The translations under genes and the position numbers were made by a program. From JBBRCX01 sp038204465 (GTDB lineage Bacteria > Planctomycetota > Phycisphaerae > Tepidisphaerales > Tepidisphaeraceae), in NCBI GenBank assembly GCA_038204465.1, contig JBBRCX010000175.1, positions 1 to 6,071 of the forward strand: DNA of 6,071 bases, read 5' to 3'. Positions 1 to 6,034 of the stretch are shown here, one piece after another. Within the stretch, counting starts at the first letter, position 1. Each line of letters begins with the position of its first letter. The notes below the pieces were generated by a model, which did not search any database, was not told the origin of the DNA, and saw only the letters and a list, made by a program, of their open reading frames with translations.

Positions 1-2
1 TT

Positions 3-293
3 GCGAATCCCGAGCGATATAAAGAGTACTTCTCCGCGGGATTCGGCATCTGGCTCGACTTCGACTGGCGGAAGAAAGGCTGGGATGAAAAGGACGTATC
101 CAAAAACTTCTACACCCCCGAGAAGTTTGAGGCGACGGTCCGCGAAGCGCTGAAGACCAGCGATGAGTACGTCTGGATCTACAGCGAGCAGCCGCGCTGG
201 TGGACCGATGAAGGCAAGCCTGTGAAGCTCCCGGCGGCGTATGACAAAGCTCTCCGGGCGGCGCGCTCGCCGACCACCAAGCTTGTGAAATAG
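3..293 (+). CDS. C-terminal fragment of a glycoside-hydrolase-like protein (5' end outside window)
   Basis: The open frame enters from the left edge and ends at TAG 291-293, giving 96 visible residues with no start codon needed. It is soluble in character, with many aromatic and acidic residues: FGIWLDFDWRKKGW near the start and EYVWIYSEQPRWW in the middle. A tail of this kind (a tryptophan-rich 'YVWIYSE.PRWW' strand after a helix with a 'tpekFeatvreAlk.sd' pattern) resembles the end of TIM-barrel, glycoside-hydrolase-like hypothetical proteins that I associate with Planctomycetes and related phyla. That assignment is from memory and only the C-terminus is visible, so the catalytic residues cannot be judged. 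The last 20 residues look like a disordered, basic tail. The ankyrin gene starts two bases after the stop, suggesting a shared transcript. The reading frame is secure; the family is a moderate guess. Confidence 0.7.
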   Translation, partial: ANPERYKEYFSAGFGIWLDFDWRKKGWDEKDVSKNFYTPEKFEATVREALKTSDEYVWIYSEQPRWWTDEGKPVKLPAAYDKALRAARSPTTKLVK

Positions 294-295
294 CC

Positions 296-1765
296 GTGGA
301 GCCGATCAGCGGATCGAATACGATGATCGCAAGCCAGTGTATGCCGGAGCCCCTGGATTATCAGCCGCCTCGCACGCGTTCTTCATCGCGTCATCTGCGA
401 TGGTGGGTGCTTCTCGTGTTGGTGCTGCCGGCGCTGTTCTATGCCTGGCGGGAAGGAGCGAGGTGGCTCGAGGCGCGTCATCGGCGGCAGCAGGCGCTCA
501 ACGCGCAGTTCGTCACGGCCGCCAAATCAGGCGATGAAGCCGAAGCGAAGCATCTTCTCGACCGGGGCGCAGAGGTGAATGCACAGCACGGTGCGGCACT
601 GCGATTGGCGGTCGAGAGGCAACATCGACCCGTCGTGAAGCTGCTATTGGAACGCGGCGCCCAGCCCAACCTGTCCCCCGCGGGTGAGTATCCGCCGTTG
701 GCGCACGCGATCTTGAACGATGATCTGGAAACGGCGGAACGCCTGGCGGCAAAGGGAGTGGATGTTAATCGCCCGATTTCCGACGGCACCTGTTTGCACC
801 TTGCCCTAACCGCTGGCCACTATCAATTCATCCCGTTCCTGATTGGCCATGGTGCCCAGGTCAACGCGCGCGGCGCCTCTGGTTCTACCGCGCTGCACGA
901 GGCCGTGAAGAACGGCGCGAAAGAGCCTTTTGACCTGTTGCTTGCCGCCGGCGCGAAGGTGGATGTCACCGACGACGCAGGTTGCACGCCGCTTTCGTGG
1001 TGCATCTGGAGAAATGAAATCGACATGGGCAGGGAGCTCATGGCCCGTGGCGCCAAGCCCACCGTCTGGTCGGCGGCAGCGTTCGGCGATCTGCCGCAGT
1101 TGAAAGAGTTCCTGGCCGCGAAGCCGGGGTTGCTTCGCGAACGGAATACTGAGCGTGCAGGCCGGACGCTGCTTTCGCTGGCGGCCATGAACGGACGGCG
1201 GGAAGTCGCGGAATACCTTCTGGAACTGGGGGCGAAGGTGACGGAGCGCGATGATCTGGGTCGCACGCCATTGCATCATGCCGCCGACAGCGGCGGCCGC
1301 GCGCTGATCGAACTGCTGATCGCGAACGGCGCCGACGTGAACGCCCGGGAGGCGGCCGGGAAAACGCCGATTTTTTCTTCCGCCTGGGACGGAGATGTGG
1401 AGGCGACCAGGATTCTGCTCCGCCATGGAGCCAAGGCGAGCGTAAGGGACGAATTTGGAAATTCCCCCTTGTTGAACGCGGTGGAAAAGAATCACGATCT
1501 CGCGGAGTTGTTAATGAAATGGGGGGCCAGGCCGGATGCAACCGTTCTGCACGCGGCCATCGCTCATGCCGATTTCAATATGATCAAGCTGCTGGTCGCC
1601 GGCGGCGCGGATGTGAACGCGGTGGACGGGGAGGGCTGGACGGCATTACGCCGGGCCGAGTTGCGCGATGACGCTGCTGAGGTAACTCGATTCCTGATTG
1701 CCCACGGCGCGGTTGCCACCGGCATACAGAGCGGGAACTCGGCAGCGACAAAAGGCGCGCGATAA
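296..1765 (+). CDS. Membrane-anchored ankyrin-repeat protein
   Basis: A 489-residue protein if it starts at GTG 296, two bases after the preceding stop; ATG 323 and ATG 341 are in-frame alternatives and none has a clear Shine-Dalgarno, so the start is uncertain. After a polar, Arg/Ser-rich N-terminus, residues about 36-51 form one hydrophobic segment (WWVLLVLVLPALFYAW), followed by a basic stretch. From about residue 71 to 475 I count roughly 13 ankyrin units of about 33 residues, shown by recurring T-x-L-h-x-A openings and L-L-x-x-G-A-x-v-N closings (for example TPLHHAADSGG and LLIANGADVNA). Units near residues 231-255 and 388-412 are shortened, and the one near 255-290 is divergent. Ankyrin arrays bind proteins; the partner is unknown and no enzymatic domain is present. 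Basic residues flank both sides of the hydrophobic segment, so I cannot say whether the repeats face cytoplasm or periplasm. Likely translated together with the upstream gene. Confidence 0.88.
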   Translation: MEPISGSNTMIASQCMPEPLDYQPPRTRSSSRHLRWWVLLVLVLPALFYAWREGARWLEARHRRQQALNAQFVTAAKSGDEAEAKHLLDRGAEVNAQHGAALRLAVERQHRPVVKLLLERGAQPNLSPAGEYPPLAHAILNDDLETAERLAAKGVDVNRPISDGTCLHLALTAGHYQFIPFLIGHGAQVNARGASGSTALHEAVKNGAKEPFDLLLAAGAKVDVTDDAGCTPLSWCIWRNEIDMGRELMARGAKPTVWSAAAFGDLPQLKEFLAAKPGLLRERNTERAGRTLLSLAAMNGRREVAEYLLELGAKVTERDDLGRTPLHHAADSGGRALIELLIANGADVNAREAAGKTPIFSSAWDGDVEATRILLRHGAKASVRDEFGNSPLLNAVEKNHDLAELLMKWGARPDATVLHAAIAHADFNMIKLLVAGGADVNAVDGEGWTALRRAELRDDAAEVTRFLIAHGAVATGIQSGNSAATKGAR

Positions 1766-1867
1766 GACCGGGCTTGCACTCTAGGTCGGTTTCCCGCCCA
1801 GCTCAGAACGCTCGGGCCGGCGCCGTCGTAAAAGGGATTGTGTGAGGGCCGGGCTCGCGCGGATGAT

Positions 1868-1871
1868 GGAG
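1868..1871 (+). promoter_or_regulatory. Shine-Dalgarno GGAG deciding the start of the SHOCT-like gene
   Basis: GGAG lies five bases before ATG 1877. The frame is open back to TTG 1838, but that codon has no such site and the extra 13 residues are polar and featureless, so ATG 1877 is the better start. Confidence 0.6.
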
Positions 1872-1876
1872 CATGC

Positions 1877-2269
1877 ATGCTCGCCGAGAGCGGTGTCTAT
1901 GACATTATCGGATGGTCGCTGGCGCTGCTGGCGCTCCTGGTGATCGGGTACGCCGCGGCGGCGCGGATCAAGCGAGCGCTCCAGGCGTCCGACGAGACTT
2001 CGGGGGTGGGGTTCACGCTTTCGGACCTGCGCCAGATGCACCGCAGCGGGCAGATGACCAACGAGGAGTTCGAGAAGGCCAAGGCGCTTGTCCTGCAAAC
2101 CACGCGACGGGCGGTGGAGAAGATGAACCCGCCACCGGCGAAGCCGGCGCCGCCGGGTGTAGTGCCGCCGAGCAGCGGGCCCGCAGCGCGGGACGACCGC
2201 CGCCACGGCTTTGACGTGGTTAACCCGCCCAAAGCGAAGCGGGAGCCGGGTGATGGAGCGAACTCTTGA
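1877..2269 (+). CDS. Small single-pass membrane protein with SHOCT-like motif
   Basis: A 130-residue protein starting at ATG 1877, chosen because of the GGAG five bases upstream. Residues about 8-30 form one membrane helix (IIGWSLALLALLVIGYAAAA), followed by a basic RIKR stop-transfer sequence, which suggests that the C-terminus is cytoplasmic. Residues about 46-73 carry FTLSDLRQMHRSGQMTNEEF, which fits the SHOCT pattern: a short helix L-x-x-L-h-x-x-G, then h-t-x-e-E-F-e-x-x-K-a. SHOCT motifs are thought to mediate oligomerisation or interactions, and similar short membrane proteins are common in Planctomycetes as hypothetical proteins (from memory). The last 50 residues are Pro/Ala-rich, then Arg/Lys/Asp-rich, and are probably disordered. 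It lies 111 bases after the ankyrin gene, in a gap with no obvious terminator or promoter, so co-transcription is possible. The role is unknown. Confidence 0.8.
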   Translation: MLAESGVYDIIGWSLALLALLVIGYAAAARIKRALQASDETSGVGFTLSDLRQMHRSGQMTNEEFEKAKALVLQTTRRAVEKMNPPPAKPAPPGVVPPSSGPAARDDRRHGFDVVNPPKAKREPGDGANS

Positions 2270-2621
2270 CCCGGTATTGAGCCGCCGCTGGCGTTTTTAT
2301 TTGACGTTTTCCCTTTGCTGATCGGCGCGAGTAAGATGGATCGCCCGGTAAGGAATGCGGATCAAGTCCATACCGGCTCATGTTCGATATCCTGAGCAGG
2401 CGGCTACCGTTGTGCGCGGCACGAAGTGAGTCGTCGAGCAGGATTGACGGGGCAATGATTATCGGCCCCGCCGATGGATTGGGTCGCTGCGGCGAGCAGA
2501 GGAACCATCGCCCGCCGGGTCGGGACGCCGTCGGTTTTTATCCGAAAGCGCAGCAGATTTGGTTGCGGGCAGTTCGCTCGCGCGACAAATCAGGCGCTTC
2601 GGAACAGGAAGGCGAGAGTCG
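2270..2621. other. Intergenic region and probable clpX leader
   Basis: 352 bases without a credible gene. Apart from the weak terminator at its start, it holds a TTGACG at 2301-2306 and a TAAGAT at 2332-2337, but these are 25 bases apart and do not make a standard sigma-70 promoter. A second TTGACG (2444-2449) also lacks a -10 partner. CGGGGC 2448-2453 can pair with GCCCCG 2465-2470, while ATCGG 2461-2465 can pair with CCGAT 2471-2475; the two hairpins exclude each other. No heat-shock CIRCE element was found. An open frame from ATG 2380 runs into clpX but has no ribosome site or recognisable content. The clpX promoter must lie here or upstream, but I cannot place it. Confidence 0.6.
2283..2298 (+). 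terminator. Weak possible intrinsic terminator after the SHOCT-like gene
   Basis: CGCC (2283-2286), a three-base loop GCT and GGCG (2290-2293) form a short four-pair GC stem, followed directly by TTTTT (2294-2298). It lies 14 bases after the stop at 2269, where a terminator would be expected. The stem is short, so termination may be partial. Confidence 0.4.
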
Positions 2622-3995
2622 ATGGCCAACAGTAACCGGACTGGCAGCGGCGGCGGGCAAAATCCGCCCGGAGGCGGCGGCGGCAGCAACCCGCCAGGCG
2701 GATTCCGCGGACGCCGCGTGACCACCTGCAGCTTCTGCGGGAAGAGCTCGCGCGACGTCGGCCCCATGGTCGAAGGACCCAGCGACGTTTACATTTGCGC
2801 CAACTGCGTCGACCTGGCCCACAACATCATCCGCCAGGAGAAGCGCAAGCTCACCAGCAGCCAGCCGCTCTTCAGCACCATTCCCAGTCCGCGCGAGATC
2901 AAGGAATACCTGGACCAGTACGTTGTCGGCCAGCAGTTCGCCAAGAAGGCGCTCGCGGTCGCGGTGCACAACCATTACAAGCGGCTCTCCACCGGCGAGA
3001 ACGCGGGCGACGAGCAGCAGCAACCGCCCCCGCCTCCCTCGCCTCAGGCGGACGTGGAGATCGACAAGAGCAACGTGCTGCTGATCGGTCCGACCGGCAG
3101 CGGCAAGACGCTTCTCGCCAAGACGCTGGCGCGCATCCTGAACGTGCCGTTCGCGATCGGCGACGCGACCACGCTCACCGAGGCTGGTTATGTCGGCGAG
3201 GACGTCGAGAACATTCTGCTGAAGCTCCTGCAGAACGCCGATTACGACCTGGAAGCCGCCCAGCGCGGCATCATCTACATCGACGAAATCGACAAGATCG
3301 GGAAGACCTCCGCCAACGTCAGCATCACCCGCGACGTCAGCGGCGAAGGCGTGCAGCAGGCGCTGCTGAAGATGCTCGAAGGCACCGTGGCGAATATTCC
3401 GCCGCAAGGCGGCCGAAAGCATCCCGAGCAGCAGTACATCCAGATGGACACGAGCCAGATCCTCTTCATCTGCGGCGGCACGTTCGTCGGATTGGAAGAC
3501 ATCATCCGCAAGCGGCTCGGCAAGCGGCAGATCGGCTTCGGCTCGGAAACGGCGCTGGCGGAAACGTCGCGCGACCGCGCCGACATCCTCGCCCAGGTGC
3601 AGCCGGAAGACCTGGTCGAATTCGGGATGATCCCCGAGTTTGTCGGGCGTTTGCCGCTGTGCGCGACGCTGGAGCCGCTGGACGTGAAGACGCTGATCTC
3701 AATTCTCAGCGAGCCGAAGAACGCGATCGTGAAGCAGTATCAGAAGTTCTTCCGCCTGGAAAACAGCGAGCTGGAATTCACCCCCGGCGCGCTGGAGCTG
3801 ATCGCGGAGCGCGCCCTGAAGCGCGACACCGGCGCCCGCGCCCTGCGGGCGGTGTGCGAAGAGATCATGCTCGACCTGATGTACATGCTTCCCGAGCAGC
3901 AGGAGGGTGGCAAGTACATCATCACCGAAGAGATCGTCGAGGGCCGGCAGAACCTCTTCGAGCTCAAGCCCGAGCGTAGGAAAGAATCGGCTTGA
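2622..3995 (+). CDS. clpX: ClpX, ATP-dependent unfoldase subunit of the ClpXP protease
   Basis: ClpX is a hexameric AAA+ ATPase that unfolds tagged proteins in the cytoplasm and threads them into the ClpP peptidase. The 457-residue product (E. coli ClpX has 424) is complete. The N-terminal zinc finger uses Cys36, Cys39, Cys59 and Cys62. Walker A is GPTGSGKT (156-163), Walker B IIYIDEID (217-224), the pore-1 loop GYVG (189-192), the RKHP loop 265-268, the ClpP-docking IGF tripeptide 304-306, the arginine finger Arg343 in EFVGRLPL, and the sensor-2 GAR 404-406. The extra length comes from a Gly/Pro-rich leader (about 9-27, with two NPPGG units) before the zinc finger and a QQQPPPPP insert (about 132-139) before Walker A. 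ATG 2622 was chosen over TTG 2559 because AAGG precedes it by nine bases and the upstream residues are not ClpX-like. No clpP or tig is adjacent here; the gene appears to be transcribed alone and ends in a strong terminator. Confidence 0.98.
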   Translation: MANSNRTGSGGGQNPPGGGGGSNPPGGFRGRRVTTCSFCGKSSRDVGPMVEGPSDVYICANCVDLAHNIIRQEKRKLTSSQPLFSTIPSPREIKEYLDQYVVGQQFAKKALAVAVHNHYKRLSTGENAGDEQQQPPPPPSPQADVEIDKSNVLLIGPTGSGKTLLAKTLARILNVPFAIGDATTLTEAGYVGEDVENILLKLLQNADYDLEAAQRGIIYIDEIDKIGKTSANVSITRDVSGEGVQQALLKMLEGTVANIPPQGGRKHPEQQYIQMDTSQILFICGGTFVGLEDIIRKRLGKRQIGFGSETALAETSRDRADILAQVQPEDLVEFGMIPEFVGRLPLCATLEPLDVKTLISILSEPKNAIVKQYQKFFRLENSELEFTPGALELIAERALKRDTGARALRAVCEEIMLDLMYMLPEQQEGGKYIITEEIVEGRQNLFELKPERRKESA

Positions 3996-4021
3996 AGAAT
4001 TGAAGAGCGGATAAGTAAACG

Positions 4022-4051
4022 AAGGGCGTCCCGGATCGGGACGCCCTTTTT
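4022..4051 (+). terminator. Strong intrinsic terminator of clpX, and target site of the intron
   Basis: AAGGGCGTCCC (4022-4032) pairs perfectly with GGGACGCCCTT (4038-4048) around a GGATC loop, and the T-tract 4047-4051 follows. It starts 26 bases after the clpX stop. The predicted intron 5' end lies three bases beyond the T-tract, so this hairpin is also the 5' exon motif recognised by a class C group II intron. Confidence 0.95.
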
Positions 4052-4054
4052 GTT

Positions 4055-4511
4055 GTGCGCCAGGCATGTCGTGTGTTTAGGAGGTGCAAGTCCTCTACGG
4101 GCCGTAATGAGCGGAACCGTCCGTCTAAGCAAGGGTGTCGGCCGCGAGGCCGAATCTGAAGGAAGCGAGGGAGGTCCAGCCTCCGTGACGGGAGTTCAGA
4201 CCCGACGAACAGAAACCGGATACAAGGCCAGCGTGGCGTGGGTCAGCGGGCAACGGACCGCGATGCCCATACTCATTCGGACGGCACGAAGGTAGATCCG
4301 GCGGGGCCTGAATCAAGGACACAACGACTTACCCTGGGAGGTCTGCCCGCCTGCCCGGTGAGGCTACCGCGTTGGCAACAACGCGGGACGGGCGCGCAGA
4401 AGTCAGCCGAGGCCGTAGTAGCCGCCGGGACCAAACGCCGAGGGACGGCTCCCTCGTCGCGGCAGGCGAAGGGCCGAATCTTTTGACCCAAGGCAGTATC
4501 GGGAAGACTCG
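4055..4511 (+). ncRNA. Group II intron ribozyme, 5' part (domains I-III, start of IV)
   Basis: This 457-base stretch has no protein-like content but is rich in local inverted repeats. Recognisable class-type stretches are GTGCGCCAGGCATG at the 5' end, GGTGCAAGTCC at 4083-4093, and GAAGTCAGCCGAGGCCGTAG at about 4399-4418, which recurs in many bacterial group II introns ahead of the ORF (from memory). It supplies the scaffold and exon-binding loops for the ribozyme. I did not attempt a full domain-by-domain fold, so the internal limits of domains I, II and III are not assigned and the end at 4511 is simply the base before the ORF. Confidence 0.85.
4367..4386 (+). other. Candidate EBS1 hairpin of domain I
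   Basis: CCGCGTT (4367-4373) pairs with AACGCGG (4380-4386) and exposes the loop GGCAAC. The loop bases AAC (4377-4379) are complementary to the last three exon bases GTT (4052-4054), and the match extends to AACAA/TTGTT if the top two stem pairs open. This fits the short IBS1-EBS1 pairing of class C introns. It is a proposal from complementarity alone. Confidence 0.5.
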
Positions 4512-5996
4512 ATGGACGAGAAGCGGCAGCAAAGAACAAGCGCGGCGGCAACGCCCCGCACGGACTTCTGGGAGATGCTCGCAAAGCTAACCCCAAAGTT
4601 GACGCGCCCCGACCCGGACGGTGAGGAGGTAGTCCAAACTGTCGGGAACCCGCCCAGGCAACCTGCGGGAAGGGAGGCTTGGCCTCCCGTCGAGGAGCCA
4701 CGATCATCCGCGGCGAAAGACCGACAACGCGCCTTGACCGCACGCCTCATGGAACAGGTGTGCGAGCCCGAGAACCTCAACCGTGCCTACGCGCGGGTGA
4801 AGGCCAACAAGGGATCGCCCGGGGTTGACGGCATGAGCGTCAAGAAGCTGGGCGATTGGATCAAGCTCCACAAGCACGAGCTGATCGCCTCTCTATTGGA
4901 CGGCAGCTACCAGCCGCAACCGGTGCGCGGGGTGCAAATCCCCAAGCCCGGCGGCAAGGGAATGCGGCAACTGGGCATTCCCACGGTGGTGGACCGCCTG
5001 GTGCAGCAGGCGATCGGGCAAGTGCTGGAGCCGATCCTGGACCCCACCTTCTCGGCATCAAGCTACGGCTTTAGGTCGGGACGCAGCGCACACGAGGCGC
5101 TGGCCAAAGCCAAAGAGTACGTGGCGGAGGGACGCGACATCGTCGTGGACATCGACCTGGAGAAGTTTTTCGACCAGGTCAACCACGACATCCTGATGGC
5201 GCGTCTGGGCCGATGGGTGGGGGACAAGCGCATGCTGCGGATCATCGGCCGGTTCCTGCGAGCCGGGCTGATGCAAAACGGCGTGTGCATCCTGCGGGAA
5301 GAGGGCACGCCCCAGGGCGGTCCGCTCTCCCCGCTGCTGGCCAATCTGCTGTTGGACGACCTGGACAAGGAACTGGAAAAACGCGGGCACAAGTTCTGCC
5401 GCTATGCCGACGACTGCAACATCTACGTTCAGTCGCAGGCGGCGGGCGAGCGGGTGCTGGCAAGCGTAACCACATACCTTGAAAAGAAGCTCCGCTTGCG
5501 CGTGAACCGGGACAAGAGCGCGGTGGCGCCCGTGCTGGAACGCAAGTTCCTGGGCCACCGACTGCTGCCCGGCGGCGTACTGGGGATCGCTCCCCAGTCG
5601 TTGGACCGCGCAAGGGGGCGTCTTCGGCAAATCACCCGACGCAGCAGGGGCGTAAGTTTTGCGCAGGTGATCGAGGAGATCAATGAGTTCCTCGTCGGCT
5701 GGGTGACATTCTTCCGCCACGCGGCGTGCAAGAGCCACCTGATCGCGATGGACCAGTGGCTCCGACGCCGCCTGCGCTGCCTGCGCCTCAAGCAATGCAA
5801 ACGCACCAGGACCATCGCCAACTTCCTGCACCGACTGGGCGTGCCCAAGAGGCGCGCCTGGATCGGCGCCTCAAGCGGCAAAGGCTGGTGGCGTTGGGCC
5901 GACACTCCTCCCGTGCATGAAGGGATGAGCCTGGCATGGTTCGCCTCATTGGGTCTCGCGAATCTGACCCAGAGATACGTTCAGTTGCACCGTTGA
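4512..5996 (+). CDS. ltrA: Group II intron reverse transcriptase/maturase (class C)
   Basis: This intron-encoded protein binds the intron RNA, helps it splice and copies it at a new site. Of 494 residues, about 80-494 align by eye with the GsI-IIC RT. RT blocks in order: GSPGVDG (101-107), GIPTVVDRLVQQAI then SYGFRSGRSAHEAL (155-197), VVDIDLEKFFD with likely catalytic Asp213 (211-221), EEGTPQGGPLSPLLAN (263-278), YADD with Asp300 and Asp301 (298-301), LEKKLRLRVNRDKSAV (323-338) and RKFLGH (344-349). The maturase (X) and thumb region covers about 360-450, and the C-terminus ends with the class-typical LTQRY. There is no HNH endonuclease domain, as expected for class C. ATG 4512 has GGGAAG five bases upstream and gives a 79-residue extension of low complexity; ATG 4749 (Met80) is the start matching shorter relatives but has no visible ribosome site. 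The name ltrA is the customary label for this family, not a claim of orthology to the lactococcal protein. Confidence 0.96.
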   Translation: MDEKRQQRTSAAATPRTDFWEMLAKLTPKLTRPDPDGEEVVQTVGNPPRQPAGREAWPPVEEPRSSAAKDRQRALTARLMEQVCEPENLNRAYARVKANKGSPGVDGMSVKKLGDWIKLHKHELIASLLDGSYQPQPVRGVQIPKPGGKGMRQLGIPTVVDRLVQQAIGQVLEPILDPTFSASSYGFRSGRSAHEALAKAKEYVAEGRDIVVDIDLEKFFDQVNHDILMARLGRWVGDKRMLRIIGRFLRAGLMQNGVCILREEGTPQGGPLSPLLANLLLDDLDKELEKRGHKFCRYADDCNIYVQSQAAGERVLASVTTYLEKKLRLRVNRDKSAVAPVLERKFLGHRLLPGGVLGIAPQSLDRARGRLRQITRRSRGVSFAQVIEEINEFLVGWVTFFRHAACKSHLIAMDQWLRRRLRCLRLKQCKRTRTIANFLHRLGVPKRRAWIGASSGKGWWRWADTPPVHEGMSLAWFASLGLANLTQRYVQLHR

Positions 5997-6001
5997 AAGA
6001 A

Positions 6002-6032
6002 ACCGCCGGATACGATGAGTACGTCCGGTGGT
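6002..6032 (+). ncRNA. Group II intron domain V (catalytic hairpin)
   Basis: Bases 6002-6010 (ACCGCCGGA) pair with 6024-6032 (TCCGGTGGT) over nine pairs, with a G6005.T6029 wobble inside the C-G-C triad 6004-6006. A two-base bulge CG (6022-6023) follows, then an upper stem TAC (6011-6013) with GTA (6019-6021). The loop is GATGA, five bases, where four-base GNRA-type loops are usual. The C-G-C triad and bulge are the metal-binding catalytic core in class C ribozymes. The RT stop codon ends only five bases upstream. Confidence 0.9.
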
Positions 6033-6034
6033 GT

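Noticed and set aside
1838..1876. Longer SHOCT-like protein from TTG 1838
   Set aside because: ATG 1877 has GGAG at ideal spacing and directly precedes the membrane helix; the extension adds nothing recognisable.
2301..2337. Promoter from TTGACG (2301) and TAAGAT (2332)
   Set aside because: The spacing is 25 bases, far beyond the 16-18 accepted by sigma-70 promoters.
2515..2538. Second intrinsic terminator before clpX, ending in TTTTTA
   Set aside because: The T-run is real, but the only stem I can draw directly before it (GAC/GTC) is three pairs.
2559..2621. N-terminal extension of ClpX from TTG 2559
   Set aside because: No ribosome site precedes TTG, the added residues are not ClpX-like, and ATG 2622 has a plausible site and gives a usual ClpX N-terminus.
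2380..2721. 113-codon open frame upstream of and overlapping clpX
   Set aside because: It overlaps the clpX start by 100 bases, has no ribosome site before ATG 2380, and gives a composition like an out-of-frame GC-rich read.
2538..3422. Long open frame on the minus strand across the first half of clpX (294 codons)
   Set aside because: It is antisense to a fully conserved gene and shows the Val/Leu/Arg/Asp-rich pattern typical of the antisense of GC-rich codons.
2795..3979. 394-codon alternative + frame inside clpX
   Set aside because: Arg/Ala/Gln-rich shadow of clpX with no domain content.
5058..5831. 257-codon minus-strand frame inside the reverse transcriptase gene
   Set aside because: Antisense shadow of a clearly coding RT with all its motifs in the + frame.
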